A stretch of DNA of 64,000 nucleotides from Budvicia aquatica DSM 5075 = ATCC 35567. GTDB taxonomy: Bacteria; Pseudomonadota; Gammaproteobacteria; Enterobacterales; Enterobacteriaceae. The notes under the pieces are model-generated. The model saw only the letters and a list, made by a program, of their open reading frames with translations, ran no database searches and was not told the origin of the DNA. Below are positions 30,399-41,173 of the stretch, piece after piece (the first letter of the stretch is position 1; each line of letters opens with the position of its first letter). The stretch spans positions 93,573 through 157,572 of the forward strand of contig NZ_ATYS01000011.1 of NCBI RefSeq assembly GCF_000427805.1, read 5' to 3'. Made by a program: the position numbers and the translations under genes.

Positions 30399-31601
30399 TT
30401 ATTTCGACTTACCAATCACCGCCTGAGCACAGGCCCAGGCAGAACTCCATGCCCATTGGAAATTATACCCGCCCAGCCAGCCGGTCACATCCATGACCTC
30501 GCCAATAAAATAGAGCCCCGGTACCTGTGAAGACTCCATGGTCTTAGAGGACAGCGCCTTGGTATCAACACCACCCAGCGTCACTTCTGCTGTACGATAG
30601 CCTTCAGTTCCATTGGGCTGAATCTGCCACTGCTGTAGAGTATCTATCAACTGTTGCTGCTGAGTCGCTGAAAGCTGTTTTAGCGTTAGCTCCGGGACTT
30701 TTCCCAGCGTCTGTAAACACTCAACTAAACGTTTAGGAAGATGCTTAGCCAGGGTGTTCTTCAAACTCTGATTAGGATGAGATTCCCGCTCGGCATTTAA
30801 AAAATCATCAATATTCAGTTCGGGAAACAGATTAATAGACACTGATTCGCCCGGCTGCCAGTAACTTGAAAGCTGTAGCACCGCAGGCCCCGACAGCCCT
30901 CGATGAGTAAACAGAAGGCTCTCTTTAAAGCTCATGCCCCCCTCTGTTGCAATGGTTACCGGAGCAGCAATGCCCGATAAAGTCTGTAATACTTCAAGCA
31001 GCGGTTTATGCAGCGTAAAAGGAACCAGGCCGGCACGCGTCGGTAAAACGGGCAGGCCAAACTGTTCGGCAATTTTATAACCAAAGGGCGTAGCCCCCAG
31101 CCCCGGCATAGACAAGCCACCACTGGCAACCACTAAAGATTTAGCCTGAATCTCAGCACCGGCAAGTTTAATCAAAAAGCCTTCGTCATTGCCTTCAACC
31201 GCAAGAATTTCGCTGCGCATACGCAAACGAACATTACCGTCATCGCACTCCTTGAGCAGCAAATCGACAATCTCTTCCGCTGAGTTATCGCAGAATAATT
31301 GCCCAAGCGCTTTCTCGTGATAAGGAATACCGTGACGGTTAACCAACTCGATAAAATCCCATTGGGTATAACGGGCAAGCGCTGATTTACAGAAATGAGG
31401 GTTATTAGAAAGGTAAGCCGCTGGCTCAGCGTACATATTAGTAAAATTACAACGGCCGCCACCGGACATCAATATTTTGCGCCCCGGTTTTTTGCCGTTA
31501 TCAAGAACTACAACGCTGCAACCAGCCTGCCCTGCTTGAGCAGCACAAAATAACCCTGCGGCACCTGCGCCAATAATGACCACATCGACTTGTTCTGACA
31601 C
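30399..31601 (-). CDS. yhiN: HI0933-family flavoprotein YhiN
   Basis: A 400-residue predicted FAD-dependent oxidoreductase of the HI0933/YhiN family. The dinucleotide fold VVIIGAGAAGLFCAAQAG starts at residue 7; PGRKILMSGGGRCNFTN is the family hallmark; the C-terminal flavin segment is GLYFIGEVMDVTGWLGGYNFQWAWSSA in parts. Reaction and substrate are not established. The start is GTG at 31601 with AGAGG upstream. Divergent from pitA, the same arrangement as E. coli. Confidence 0.93.
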   Translation of the reverse strand: MSEQVDVVIIGAGAAGLFCAAQAGQAGCSVVVLDNGKKPGRKILMSGGGRCNFTNMYAEPAAYLSNNPHFCKSALARYTQWDFIELVNRHGIPYHEKALGQLFCDNSAEEIVDLLLKECDDGNVRLRMRSEILAVEGNDEGFLIKLAGAEIQAKSLVVASGGLSMPGLGATPFGYKIAEQFGLPVLPTRAGLVPFTLHKPLLEVLQTLSGIAAPVTIATEGGMSFKESLLFTHRGLSGPAVLQLSSYWQPGESVSINLFPELNIDDFLNAERESHPNQSLKNTLAKHLPKRLVECLQTLGKVPELTLKQLSATQQQQLIDTLQQWQIQPNGTEGYRTAEVTLGGVDTKALSSKTMESSQVPGLYFIGEVMDVTGWLGGYNFQWAWSSAWACAQAVIGKSK

Positions 31602-31878
31602 AAAAACCTCTTATTGCACTGAGCGGCTAAATCATGAGTCGTTCTATTTCTGAGGCGGATTGTATTCGGCATCGCTTTTTATCGCCAGTACAACGATATT
31701 TATTATCATATTTAAATAGGCCAAAACATTAGACTTATCATATAGAAAACATAACTTTACGAATCTTTAAGATTGCAGAGAACACCGCAAAATCAAAAAA
31801 AAGGTTAATTTTTCCTTTTCGGATGAGCTAATTGTGCTGATAATGCGCCGGTCACCTCCATTACTGACAGTAAGGTTT

Positions 31879-33369
31879 ATGCTTAATATATTTGCTGGAC
31901 TAGAAATTCATACTGCCCTAATGCTGGGTCTCGCGTTATTGTTCGTTCTATTCTACGAGGCCATAAATGGCTTCCATGATACGGCTAACGCTGTCGCCAC
32001 GGTTATTTACACCCGCGCTATGCGCGAACAGCTGGCCGTTGTTATGGCTGGCGTGTTCAACTTCCTTGGAGTTTTGCTTGGTGGACTAAGTGTGGCTTAT
32101 GCCATTGTGCACTTATTACCTACCGATTTATTGCTCAATATCAGTTCTACTCATGGCCTCGCCATGATGTTCTCTATTTTACTCGCTGCCATTATCTGGA
32201 ACTTAGGTACATGGTATTTCGGTATTCCTGCATCTAGCTCACATACGTTGATCGGTGCGATTATCGGCGTTGGTTTAACTAATGCACTAGTCACTGATTC
32301 ATCTGTGGTTGATGCATTAAATGTCCCAAAAATGATTCAAATTTTCCTGTCTCTGATCCTATCGCCACTAGTGGGATTAATCATTGCAGGTATTTTAATC
32401 TTTATACTGCGTCGTTGCTGGAGCGGTAATAAAAAGCGTCAACGTATCCATCTAACGCCTGCAGAACGTGAAAAGAAAGACGGTAAGCGTAAGCCACCAT
32501 TCTGGACCCGTATCATGCTGATCATTTCGGCCATTGGTGTGAGCTTTTCTCACGGTGCTAATGACGGGCAGAAAGGTATTGGTCTGTTAATGCTGGTATT
32601 GATTGGTGTTGCTCCGGCCGGCTTTGTGGTTGATATGAGTGCCAGCGGTTATGACATATCCCGTACCCGGGATGCGTTAGGCCATCTTGAGCAATATTAT
32701 GAAACCCACCGCGATGCGATTCCTCACATCGTAGGTCAAAGTAATACCGATACTCTTCCGGCCATGCAGAGCGAAACTGAATATCACTGTGATAACTCAA
32801 GAGCGATGGTTGCCATCGGCCACTCTCAGCAGTTACTTCACGGCGTGGAGAGCTTCCAACAGTTAGCGCCTGAACAACGCAGTCAACTTCGTCGTTTACT
32901 GCTGTGCGTTGCTGATACGGCGGCTAAAGTAGCTAAACTGCCAGAAACCACGCCTGAAGATAGACGTTACATCAAAAACCTACGTGAAGATCTGTTAATC
33001 ACCGTTGAGTATGCTCCAATCTGGATCATCATTGCGGTTGCAACAGCTCTGGCATTGGGAACAATGGTTGGCTGGAGACGTGTTGCTGTCACTATCGGTG
33101 AGAAGATAGGTAAGAAAGGCATGACTTATGCGCAGGGAGTTTCTGCTCAGGTCACCGCCGCGGTATCTATCGGCGTTGCCAGCTACACCGGTATGCCCGT
33201 ATCTACGACACAGGTCCTGTCCTCCGCCGTTGCCGGTACCATGTTGGTTGATGGCGGTGGCGTACAGAGCAAAACCATTAAGAATATTTTACTGGCTTGG
33301 GTATTCACCTTACCGGTCGCTATTTGCTTATCTGGTGGTCTGTACTGGATTGCTTTAAAGCTGATTTAA
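31879..33369 (+). CDS. pitA: Low-affinity inorganic phosphate transporter PitA
   Basis: PitA imports metal-phosphate complexes with protons. The 496-residue protein carries both PiT repeats: [22 protein letters not shown] near 25-50 and [21 protein letters not shown] near 225, with around ten membrane segments and a hydrophilic loop in the middle (about 255-375). I chose the ATG at 31879 (TAAGG upstream), matching the E. coli start; the frame is open to 31834. A strong terminator follows. Confidence 0.96.
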   Translation: MLNIFAGLEIHTALMLGLALLFVLFYEAINGFHDTANAVATVIYTRAMREQLAVVMAGVFNFLGVLLGGLSVAYAIVHLLPTDLLLNISSTHGLAMMFSILLAAIIWNLGTWYFGIPASSSHTLIGAIIGVGLTNALVTDSSVVDALNVPKMIQIFLSLILSPLVGLIIAGILIFILRRCWSGNKKRQRIHLTPAEREKKDGKRKPPFWTRIMLIISAIGVSFSHGANDGQKGIGLLMLVLIGVAPAGFVVDMSASGYDISRTRDALGHLEQYYETHRDAIPHIVGQSNTDTLPAMQSETEYHCDNSRAMVAIGHSQQLLHGVESFQQLAPEQRSQLRRLLLCVADTAAKVAKLPETTPEDRRYIKNLREDLLITVEYAPIWIIIAVATALALGTMVGWRRVAVTIGEKIGKKGMTYAQGVSAQVTAAVSIGVASYTGMPVSTTQVLSSAVAGTMLVDGGGVQSKTIKNILLAWVFTLPVAICLSGGLYWIALKLI

Positions 33370-33386
33370 TCTTTATTAGTTAGCTG

Positions 33387-33420
33387 AAAAAACCGCCGAG
33401 CTTACGCAAGGCGGTTTTTT
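33387..33420. terminator. Terminator after pitA
   Basis: Stem AAAAAACCGCC / GGCGGTTTTTT (33387-33397 with 33410-33420) with T-runs on both ends lies 18 bases after the pitA stop. Confidence 0.9.
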
Positions 33421-33581
33421 TATGGCCAATAAAATACCCCAACCTCAGGCGGTCACTACCTCTAAATCTAACAACAACGGTGGATAATAAAGAGTAAAGA
33501 GGTAATATTGCACACCAATATATTTCGAATGTTGAAGTAGTACATTGAAATACTGCACTCAGAAACTTAAGGATTAAGATA

Positions 33582-34319
33582 ATGAAAACAGTAGGATATA
33601 AGATTGTTGCCACCTGTTTAACGCTGATTTTTTTGGCATCATTTAGTGTCAATGCGTCAGTCACCGAGCAGCAGATTCAACAGGACTGTAAAAAAACTGC
33701 CCGCTATTCAGCAGACGGCAATAAAGCATATAAGAATAAAGATTATGATAAAGCCAGGGAGCACTTTACCACTCAGGCAGCCTGGAGTGAGTTTTGCCAA
33801 GAAACAGATGATAAAACCTCAACCGCTTACAACAACGTAGCCCTGACTTATATCCACCAAAATTCACCTCTAAAAGCCAAGGCTTGGCTGAACCTTAGTC
33901 CTAAAAGTCAAAAATCACAGTACAACTTAGCGCTAATTAAAGAGCCATTAGCCACATTACCGGCCCCGACTGACTTCAGTGGGGAATATTGGCAATATGC
34001 CGGATTCGGCCAGTGGAATACCTTTACCGTTACCCCTAAAGGGCCGAAATATCAGATTGAATTTAACGGCCTGTATATGCCTAATATGGCGCTATATTAC
34101 GGGCCCAATATCGGTGAACTATCAGGACTCATCACCGTCCACGACAATAAAGCAATTTATAAGGGTTCAGAACAATCAGACGACCCACAAAGCACCTGTC
34201 AGATTTCGATAGACTTCAGCGAGAATAAGAATAAAGTCTCCCTCATGACTGACGGCGAGTGCGGATTCGGTTTTAACGTTGTTGCATATGGTGACTTTGA
34301 GCGCGTAACATCACAATAA
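33582..34319 (+). CDS. Exported TPR-like protein of unknown function
   Basis: A 245-residue protein with a signal peptide (cut probably after SVNA near residue 25). Residues 40-110 read like one or two tetratricopeptide helical pairs (ADGNKAYKNKDYDKAREHFTTQA, TAYNNVALTYIHQNSPLKAKAWL). The C-terminal half (about 130-245) is beta-rich with FSGEYWQYAGFGQWNTFTV and two cysteines (STCQ, GECGF). I do not know the family. It occupies the position between pitA and uspA where E. coli has the small uspB gene, which is missing here. Confidence 0.7.
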   Translation: MKTVGYKIVATCLTLIFLASFSVNASVTEQQIQQDCKKTARYSADGNKAYKNKDYDKAREHFTTQAAWSEFCQETDDKTSTAYNNVALTYIHQNSPLKAKAWLNLSPKSQKSQYNLALIKEPLATLPAPTDFSGEYWQYAGFGQWNTFTVTPKGPKYQIEFNGLYMPNMALYYGPNIGELSGLITVHDNKAIYKGSEQSDDPQSTCQISIDFSENKNKVSLMTDGECGFGFNVVAYGDFERVTSQ

Positions 34320-34530
34320 TCAGCACCAATCTGACTTTGTGCTACAAAAGTGAAGATCTATAGACTATCGTTATTTTGGTATACTTAAGATATTCATTCT
34401 TCTTAAGAATCAAAATTAAGACTATTCACCAAGAAAAGCTCACACCATGTGATCGATATACCACTTTGATAACACTCATTGGTGCTATTATTTAACTTAA
34501 GTTATTGGATATTACGGAAGGAGTTTTCTT

Positions 34531-34962
34531 ATGGCATATAAACACATTCTGATAGCAGTTGACCTATCTCCGGAAAGCAGCGTACTGGTAGAAAAAGCTG
34601 TTTCTATGGCTAAACCATATAATGCGAAGGTTTCTCTGATTCACGTAGATGTCAATTACTCCGACCTGTATACCGGCCTGATCGACGTCAATATGGGCGA
34701 TATGCAAAAACGCATCTCTGAAGAGACCCATCATGCATTAACTGAACTGGCGCAAAACGCAGGTTACCCAATCAGTGAAACCCTGAGCGGTAGCGGCGAT
34801 CTTGGTCAGGTACTGGTTGATGCAATTAAGAAATACGATATGGACTTAGTCCTTTGCGGACACCATCAAGATTTCTGGAGCAAGCTGATGTCTTCAGCGC
34901 GTCAGCTAATTAATACGGTTCACATTGATATGCTGATTGTTCCATTACGTGACGAAGAATAA
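34531..34962 (+). CDS. uspA: Universal stress protein A
   Basis: UspA is a cytoplasmic stress-induced dimer. The 143-residue protein starts [24 protein letters not shown] and keeps [19 protein letters not shown], the [24 protein letters not shown] core, and the [19 protein letters not shown] end. As in E. coli UspA the G-2X-G-9X-G(S/T) ATP loop is not intact. GGAAGGAG precedes the ATG by seven bases. Confidence 0.97.
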   Translation: MAYKHILIAVDLSPESSVLVEKAVSMAKPYNAKVSLIHVDVNYSDLYTGLIDVNMGDMQKRISEETHHALTELAQNAGYPISETLSGSGDLGQVLVDAIKKYDMDLVLCGHHQDFWSKLMSSARQLINTVHIDMLIVPLRDEE

Positions 34963-34977
34963 TTGCTTCCGTCATGT

Positions 34978-35005
34978 AAAACGCCCGCTTCTGCGGGCGT
35001 TTTTA
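34978..35005 (+). terminator. Terminator after uspA
   Basis: Stem AAAACGCCCGC / GCGGGCGTTTT with a 4-base loop and trailing T-run, 16 bases after the uspA stop. The remaining gap to gdhA (about 440 bases) is AT-rich and shows no gene; its last 150 bases presumably hold the gdhA promoter. Confidence 0.9.
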
Positions 35006-35444
35006 TACTGCGTCCCATGGCTCCGATCGCCGTTATAACTACGATATTCGCCCCAATTCGTTAATTAAAATTAATATCTATTCCTTCACACAACGCTAGT
35101 CATAAATACTAGCTGTGTGGTTATCCATATCAACAAATAACCAGACAAGCGCCAATAGCCGTCGCTATAAAATCAATATGGCTATATTAATCAGATGATT
35201 AAATTATCAAGCATCAATTCAAATTAGACTTATTAATTATAATTTACAGATAATTATGCATTCTAATATTTGATTACCCATCAGAGTAATTATTAAATTT
35301 GTTTGAAAAAACGGCTTGCATTATGCCTATATTCTAATGTTATAGTCAGGAAGCACATACATCACACATCATGAATCCCGCTTATATTCGCCTCATTGAA
35401 TAGCGTTATTTCGTGGATAAAATAAAAAGATTGTAAGGACAGAC

Positions 35445-36788
35445 ATGAATCATTATGCAACCGTAGATGATTTTCTACTCATGCTCCAAAAACGTGACGG
35501 CCAACAACCTGAATTTTTGCAGGCGGTCCGCGAAGTATTCACCTCTCTATGGCCGTTTTTAAAAGATAATCCCCGTTATACCGAACAGTGCCTTCTTGAG
35601 CGTCTGGTCGAGCCTGAACGCGCTATTCAGTTTCGCGTTTGCTGGATGAACGACAAAGGAGAAGCGCAGATTAACCGCGCCTGGCGGGTTCAGTTCAACT
35701 CAGCTATCGGCCCGTTTAAAGGCGGGATGCGTTTTCACCCGTCGGTTAATTTATCGATCCTTAAATTCTTAGGTTTTGAACAAACGCTGAAAAATGCCCT
35801 GACCACGCTACCTATGGGCGGAGGTAAGGGGGGATCTGACTTCGATCCTAAAGGCAAAAGTAATGCAGAAATTATGCGTTTCTGTCAGGCGTTAATGACT
35901 GAATTGTATCGCCACCTTGGCCCGGATACTGACGTACCCGCCGGAGATATCGGCGTTGGCGGCCGTGAAGTGGGCTACATGGCAGGTATGATGAAGAAGC
36001 TATCAAATAACAATGCCTGCGTATTCACCGGCAAAGGCATCTCATTTGGCGGAAGCCTGATCAGACCTGAAGCCACAGGCTATGGCTTGGTTTACTTCAC
36101 CGAAGCGATGCTGAAGCGCCATGGTTCTGGCTTCGCAGGAATGCGGGTTGCAGTATCTGGTTCAGGTAATGTCGCGCAATACACCATCGAAAAAGCAATG
36201 GAGCTGGGCGCGAAAGTCGTGACGGCCTCTGATTCCGGCGGTACAGTGGTTGATGAATCCGGTTTCACCACCGACAAACTCGCCCACCTGATCGATATTA
36301 AGAATAGCCAATACGGCAGAATTAAAGATTATGCCGCTGAGCACGGGTTAACCTATCTGGAAGGCAAACGCCCTTGGGGAGTGCCCGTTGATATAGCTCT
36401 GCCTTGCGCCACCCAAAACGAACTGGAGCTGGCCGATGCTGAAGTTCTGATCCGCAACGGCGTTAAGGCCGTGGCAGAAGGCGCTAATATGCCAACCACC
36501 ATTGAGGCGACTAAGGCATTAATGTCTGCCGGCGTCCTTTTTGCACCCGGAAAAGCCGCCAACGCCGGTGGCGTAGCAACCTCCGGTTTGGAAATGGCTC
36601 AGAATGCGGGCAGAGTTAGCTGGAGAGCAGAAAAAGTCGATTTACGCTTACAGCACATCATGCATGACATTCATCAAGCCTGCGTAAACTACGGCGGTGA
36701 AGCGAAGCAGACGGATTATGTCAGCGGCGCCAATATCGCTGGCTTCGTTAAAGTCGCCGATGCCATGATCGGTCAGGGCGTACTCTAA
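35445..36788 (+). CDS. gdhA: NADP-specific glutamate dehydrogenase
   Basis: GdhA makes glutamate from 2-oxoglutarate and ammonium with NADPH. The 447-residue protein matches E. coli GdhA in length and motifs: FNSAIGPFKGGMRFHP with the substrate lysine, the catalytic-lysine segment TLPMGGGKGGSDFDP, PAGDIGVGGREVGYM, the Rossmann loop VAVSGSGNVAQYTIEKA, and NAGGVATSGLEMAQNA. AAGGACAG precedes the ATG. Its place between uspA and rsmJ is unlike E. coli, suggesting a local rearrangement in this lineage. Confidence 0.96.
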   Translation: MNHYATVDDFLLMLQKRDGQQPEFLQAVREVFTSLWPFLKDNPRYTEQCLLERLVEPERAIQFRVCWMNDKGEAQINRAWRVQFNSAIGPFKGGMRFHPSVNLSILKFLGFEQTLKNALTTLPMGGGKGGSDFDPKGKSNAEIMRFCQALMTELYRHLGPDTDVPAGDIGVGGREVGYMAGMMKKLSNNNACVFTGKGISFGGSLIRPEATGYGLVYFTEAMLKRHGSGFAGMRVAVSGSGNVAQYTIEKAMELGAKVVTASDSGGTVVDESGFTTDKLAHLIDIKNSQYGRIKDYAAEHGLTYLEGKRPWGVPVDIALPCATQNELELADAEVLIRNGVKAVAEGANMPTTIEATKALMSAGVLFAPGKAANAGGVATSGLEMAQNAGRVSWRAEKVDLRLQHIMHDIHQACVNYGGEAKQTDYVSGANIAGFVKVADAMIGQGVL

Positions 36789-36796
36789 AATAGAAA

Positions 36797-36821
36797 ACAG
36801 GTAGCGCAATGCGCTACCTGT
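36797..36821. repeat. Perfect palindrome, copy 1
   Basis: Arms ACAGGTAGCGCA and TGCGCTACCTGT flank a single central A, nine bases after the gdhA stop. It could serve as the gdhA terminator stem, though no T-run follows. An identical copy lies at 37063-37087. Confidence 0.9.
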
Positions 36822-36839
36822 CAGACTAATGACAAAGTG

Positions 36840-37030
36840 ATCTAATTTGATTTCAGTGCAAATTTCGTCCGCATAATCATTATTGGAATATTTATTTTTT
36901 CTATCGGCCGAAGGGCGAGGTTTTGAGCTTTGAGGGCTCCGGGCCTACCTTTCCTAGGGGCCCTCCGGCAACTAAAGTTGCTACGACCCCAACGGAAAGC
37001 TCTCCCTGCGTTTAAGTTTTTTAACACCTA
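36840..37030. repeat. Structured GC-rich intergenic element
   Basis: Lies between the two palindromes. The left part, 36851-36911, matches 63821-63881 at 46 of 61 aligned bases without gaps. The rest is GC-rich and self-complementary: GGGCC near 36950 with GGCCC near 36960, and GCAACT-AA-AGTTGC around 36969-36982. A 61-codon open frame on the minus strand (36842-37027, many Arg and Ser) spans it and is probably not a real gene. It looks like a dispersed intergenic repeat of unknown type. Confidence 0.6.
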
Positions 37031-37062
37031 AATTTTAGTATTTGAGGTTTGTCAGCAATCTG

Positions 37063-37087
37063 ACAGGTAGCGCAATGCGCTACCTGT
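37063..37087. repeat. Perfect palindrome, copy 2
   Basis: Identical to the palindrome at 36797-36821, including the central base, in the 49 bases beyond the rsmJ stop. Together the two copies bracket about 240 bases. Confidence 0.9.
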
Positions 37088-37136
37088 TTAAATTTAAATC
37101 ATAAGACCTATCTTCACGGCTTAACCCGTACATCTC

Positions 37137-37883
37137 TCAAATTGTTATGTACAAATCAAACCGATGGCTCTTGGTCGTTATCGAGGCCTGAGGCTTACGC
37201 TCAGCTAAATAAGGCGCATAGTCAGGGCGTTTTACCACCACCCGCTTCTTAGCCAAACCACAGGCTGGCATTAATAAACCATCAGCATCTAAATCTTCAC
37301 CAACCAAAGACTGAAACACCCGCATCTCTTTCTTCACCAGCGCACTTTTTTGTCGATGAGGAAACATAGGGTCCAGATAAACCACATCCGGCGCCGGCTG
37401 AACCGATGACAATGCGGTCAAGCTTGATGCGTGTAATAATGTCAGACGTTCTCTCAGCCAACCGCCGATCTCTGCATCATCATATCCCCGACGCAGACCA
37501 TCATCCAACAGTGCGGCAACCACCGGATTACGCTCCAACATTCTGACCTTACATCCTACGGCTGCCAAAACAAAGGCATCTCGCCCTAAACCGGCAGTCG
37601 CATCTACCACATCCGGCAAATAACCACTTTTGATACCTACCGCTTTGGCAACGGCCTCTCCCCGTCCGCCACCAAATTTACGCCGGTGGGCCATGGCACC
37701 GGAGGCAAAATCAACATAAATAGCCCCCAGTTTAGGTTCATCAAGTTTACGCAGTTCAAGACGTTCCGGCGTCAGCACTAGCGCCATAAGAGCTTGTTCA
37801 TCGGAGACCAGCCCCCAGCGCTCAGCCAGAATAGATAAGGCGCCGGAATCGGCGCCTGTTTCACATATCAAACGAATCGACAC
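37137..37883 (-). CDS. rsmJ: 16S rRNA (guanine1516-N2)-methyltransferase
   Basis: RsmJ methylates G1516 of 16S rRNA. The 248-residue protein shows the SAM-binding [16 protein letters not shown] followed by the acidic MLERNP, the catalytic [46 protein letters not shown], and ends in [10 protein letters not shown]. Start is GTG at 37883. Directly downstream of prlC (8 bases), as in E. coli. Confidence 0.96.
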   Translation of the reverse strand: MSIRLICETGADSGALSILAERWGLVSDEQALMALVLTPERLELRKLDEPKLGAIYVDFASGAMAHRRKFGGGRGEAVAKAVGIKSGYLPDVVDATAGLGRDAFVLAAVGCKVRMLERNPVVAALLDDGLRRGYDDAEIGGWLRERLTLLHASSLTALSSVQPAPDVVYLDPMFPHRQKSALVKKEMRVFQSLVGEDLDADGLLMPACGLAKKRVVVKRPDYAPYLAERKPQASITTKSHRFDLYITI

Positions 37884-37891
37884 GGTGCGAA

Positions 37892-39934
37892 TTACCCTTT
37901 AATGCCGTAATGACGCAACATCGCATCTAGCTGAGGTGCACGGCCACGGAAGTTCTTAAACAGGGTCATTGGTTCATCAGAGCCACCTTGAGATAAGATG
38001 CAGTCAAGGAATGAGCGCCCGGTGACCGGATTAAAAATTCCCTCTTCTTCAAAGCGGGAGAACGCATCAGCCGACAAAACTTCCGCCCACAAGTAGCTGT
38101 AATAACCGGCCGCATAGCCGCCGGCAAAAATATGGCTAAAGGCATGCGGGAAACGTCCCCAGCTAGGTGAAGGCATAACCGCAACTAATTTTTTAACCTC
38201 AAGCAGCGTTTGCAAGATCTTCGCGCCCTGAGCCGGGTCATATTCGTAATGTAAACGGAAATCAAACAGGCCAAATTCCAGCTGGCGCAGAATAAACAGC
38301 GCTGCCTGATAATTTTTAGCCGCCAGTAATTTGTCTAACATTTCCTGAGGCAGAGGTTCTCCGGTTTGATAATGGCCGGAAATAAATGACAGCGCCTCAG
38401 GCTGCCAACACCAGTTCTCCATAAACTGGCTTGGTAACTCAACCGCATCCCAAGGCACACCGTTAATGCCTGATACACCGGCAGCATCAATCTTGGTCAG
38501 CATATGATGAATGCCATGGCCAAACTCATGGAACAACGTGGTCACTTCATCATGAGTAAATAGCGCAGGTTTATCACCAATCGGGCGGTTAAAGTTACAG
38601 GTCAGGTAAGCCACAGGCTTTTGCAAATGGCCATCGGCATAGCGCAGGCTGGCAACACAGTCATCCATCCACGCACCACCGCGTTTGTTCTCACGGGCGT
38701 ACAGATCCAGATAGAAACTACCGCGTAATTCACCGCTGGCATCAAACAAATCAAAGAAACGCACTTCAGGATGCCAAATATCAACGCCAGTGCGTTCTTT
38801 CGCGGTAATCCCAAATACCCGCTTAACGACTTCAAACAGACCTTCAACAACCCGTTGTTCTGGGAAGTAAGGGCGAAGCTGTTCGTCGCTAATGGAATAA
38901 AGATGCTGTTTCTGCTTCTCGCTGTAATAAGTGACATCCCAGGCATTGAGCTCTTTAACGCCATAATGTTTCTCAGCAAAAGCGCGCAATTCAGCCAGCT
39001 CAGCCTCACCTTGGCCACGCGCCCTTTTGGCTAAATCATTTAGAAAATCGAGTACCTGCTGCGGGCTCTCAGCCATTTTGGTTGCCAGAGATTTATCCGC
39101 ATAGCTATCAAAGCCCAGCAAACGAGCCAGCTCATAACGCAGAGCCAGCATTTCAGCCATAATATCGCTATTGTCCCACTTACCGGCATTTGGCCCTTGA
39201 TCCGAAGCGCGGGTAACAAACGCCTGATACATCTCATGGCGAAGCTCACGGTTATCGGCATGGGTCATCACCGGCAAATAACTTGGCATATCCAGCGTTA
39301 GTAGCCAGCCTTGCTGTTCTTTTGCCTGAGCCATTTCCTGAGCAGCCGCCAGGGCACTCTCGGGTAATCCGGCTAACTCGTTGACGTCGGTAATCAGCTT
39401 GCTCCAGCCCATAGTGGCATCAAGCACATTGTTGCTGTAAGTGGAGCCTAATTCGGATAAACGCGCAACAATTTCACCGTAGCGCTTTTGCTTTTCCGCA
39501 TCCAGGCCAATACCCGATAGCTCAAAATCGCGCAGGGAATTATCAACCGCCTTCTGCTGAGCTTTCGTCAGTTGATTGAAAGCATCGCCCTGCTTTAAAT
39601 TACGGTAGGCATTATACAGCCCGGCGTGTTGGCCTACCCAAGTTCCAAACTCAGATAACAGCGGCAGCGATTGCTCATAGGCTTCACGCAGTTCAGGGCT
39701 GTTTTTAACCGAATTCAGATGGCTAACCGGAGACCATATCCGAGACAAACGGTCGTCGACTTCAGCCAACGGCTGGCACAGATTATCCCATGTAAACGGT
39801 CCCGGCTGAGCCACAACTTTTTCAACGACAGCGCGACAGTCATCCAGCGCAGCGCTAACGGCAGGCACAATATCTTCAGGACGAATAGCAGAAAATGGTG
39901 GTAAACCTTGGAAAGTTAACAGTGGGTTAGTCAT
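37892..39934 (-). CDS. prlC: Oligopeptidase A
   Basis: PrlC is a cytoplasmic M3 zinc metallopeptidase that degrades signal peptides and other oligopeptides. At 680 residues it equals E. coli PrlC. The zinc site is [13 protein letters not shown] (H469, E470, H473) with the third ligand glutamate downstream in [12 protein letters not shown] chose the ATG at 39934, which matches the family start MTNPLLTF with AAGGATC upstream; the frame is open to 39994. The 358-base divergent region to rlmJ shows no gene. Confidence 0.96.
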   Translation of the reverse strand: MTNPLLTFQGLPPFSAIRPEDIVPAVSAALDDCRAVVEKVVAQPGPFTWDNLCQPLAEVDDRLSRIWSPVSHLNSVKNSPELREAYEQSLPLLSEFGTWVGQHAGLYNAYRNLKQGDAFNQLTKAQQKAVDNSLRDFELSGIGLDAEKQKRYGEIVARLSELGSTYSNNVLDATMGWSKLITDVNELAGLPESALAAAQEMAQAKEQQGWLLTLDMPSYLPVMTHADNRELRHEMYQAFVTRASDQGPNAGKWDNSDIMAEMLALRYELARLLGFDSYADKSLATKMAESPQQVLDFLNDLAKRARGQGEAELAELRAFAEKHYGVKELNAWDVTYYSEKQKQHLYSISDEQLRPYFPEQRVVEGLFEVVKRVFGITAKERTGVDIWHPEVRFFDLFDASGELRGSFYLDLYARENKRGGAWMDDCVASLRYADGHLQKPVAYLTCNFNRPIGDKPALFTHDEVTTLFHEFGHGIHHMLTKIDAAGVSGINGVPWDAVELPSQFMENWCWQPEALSFISGHYQTGEPLPQEMLDKLLAAKNYQAALFILRQLEFGLFDFRLHYEYDPAQGAKILQTLLEVKKLVAVMPSPSWGRFPHAFSHIFAGGYAAGYYSYLWAEVLSADAFSRFEEEGIFNPVTGRSFLDCILSQGGSDEPMTLFKNFRGRAPQLDAMLRHYGIKG

Positions 39935-40292
39935 AGAGTCGATCCTTAAATTTGGCAATAGAACTAACATGAGGGCGATAACAGCAAAAATCAATGCTCG
40001 GCAGTACCAATCCTTCTAATAGATAATACCGATATATAAAAAATGTCCTTATTCCACGGGGCATCGGCCTCTTTGAGGTAAAATGCCAAAGAGAAGGATT
40101 TTCACTTTTTATTCAGCAGACAGTTTATACTGATTGTCACTATGTGCTTACCCCTCTTTTGGGGAAAACCTGAGCTAACTGATTACTTCAGATGATAATC
40201 AATGAGATCGGGTCATATATACCGCACAACTTAATTAATAACAGACTGATTCCTTCGATCGTCTGAATAACAACGGAAAGCATAAACACGCC

Positions 40293-41135
40293 ATGTTAAG
40301 TTATCGCCATAGTTTTCACGCGGGTAACCACGCCGACGTAGTAAAACACACCGTACAGAGCTTGATTATTGAATCACTTAAAGAAAAGGAAAAACCTTTT
40401 CTTTATCTTGATACCCATGCCGGAGCCGGTCGTTATTTCTTAGGCAGTGAGCATTCTGAGAAAACCGGCGAATATCTTGAAGGTATTGCCCGTATCTGGC
40501 AGCGTGACGATATTCCCGCCGAGCTGGAAGCTTACATGCAGGTGATCAACTATTTTAATCGCAATGAGAACCTAAAGTACTATCCCGGCTCACCGCTGAT
40601 CGCCCGCCAATTGCTAAGAGATTACGATCAAATTCACCTGACCGAGTTGCATTCTAGCGACTATCCACTGCTGCGCAGCGAATTTCAGAAAGACGATCGA
40701 GCCAAAGTATTAAAAGCTGACGGCTATCAGCAGCTAAAATCTCAGTTACCACCAATGAGCCGCCGCGGTTTTATTCTGATGGATCCACCCTATGAAATGA
40801 AAACTGACTATCAGGCAGTGGTTGAGGGCATTAAAGAAGGTTACAAACGTTTTGCTACCGGGACTTACGCGCTGTGGTATCCGGTAGTTATGCGTCAACA
40901 AATTAAACGACTTGTCCGCGAACTTGAAGAAACCGGTATTCGTCGAATTTTACAAATTGAGCTTGCCGTTCAACCAGATAGCGATCGCCGTGGAATGACC
41001 GCTTCCGGCATGATTGTGATTAATCCGCCGTGGAAGCTAGAACAGCAGATGACTAATGTACTGCCATGGTTGCACAAAGTGCTGGTGCCAAGCGGGCATG
41101 GCCACACTAAAGTCAGTTGGATTACGCCTGAGTAA
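40293..41135 (+). CDS. rlmJ: 23S rRNA (adenine2030-N6)-methyltransferase
   Basis: RlmJ methylates A2030 of 23S rRNA. The 280-residue protein has the family start MLSYRHSFHAGNHADVVKH, the SAM region FLYLDTHAGAGRY, and the adenine-N6 catalytic motif ILMDPPYEMKTDY. C-terminal signatures RRGMTASGMIVINPPWKL are intact. It is divergent from prlC, as in E. coli. Confidence 0.96.
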   Translation: MLSYRHSFHAGNHADVVKHTVQSLIIESLKEKEKPFLYLDTHAGAGRYFLGSEHSEKTGEYLEGIARIWQRDDIPAELEAYMQVINYFNRNENLKYYPGSPLIARQLLRDYDQIHLTELHSSDYPLLRSEFQKDDRAKVLKADGYQQLKSQLPPMSRRGFILMDPPYEMKTDYQAVVEGIKEGYKRFATGTYALWYPVVMRQQIKRLVRELEETGIRRILQIELAVQPDSDRRGMTASGMIVINPPWKLEQQMTNVLPWLHKVLVPSGHGHTKVSWITPE

Positions 41136-41173
41136 AATGCTCAGGTAAAGCAGACTGTGAGTTGAGAGTTTCT

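Noticed and set aside
35018..35065. A 15-codon frame after uspA (MAPIAVITTIF...)
   Set aside because: Just downstream of the uspA terminator with no ribosome site; likely chance.
36842..37027. A 61-codon Arg/Ser-rich frame across the palindrome-bracketed element
   Set aside because: No ribosome site and unusual composition; treated as part of a repeat, with the peptide-level similarity recorded as a finding instead.
40040..40090. Possible heat-shock (sigma-32) promoter for prlC-rsmJ
   Set aside because: A CCTCAAAG / CCCCGTGG pair is visible on the minus strand, but the spacing of about ten bases is too short for the consensus.
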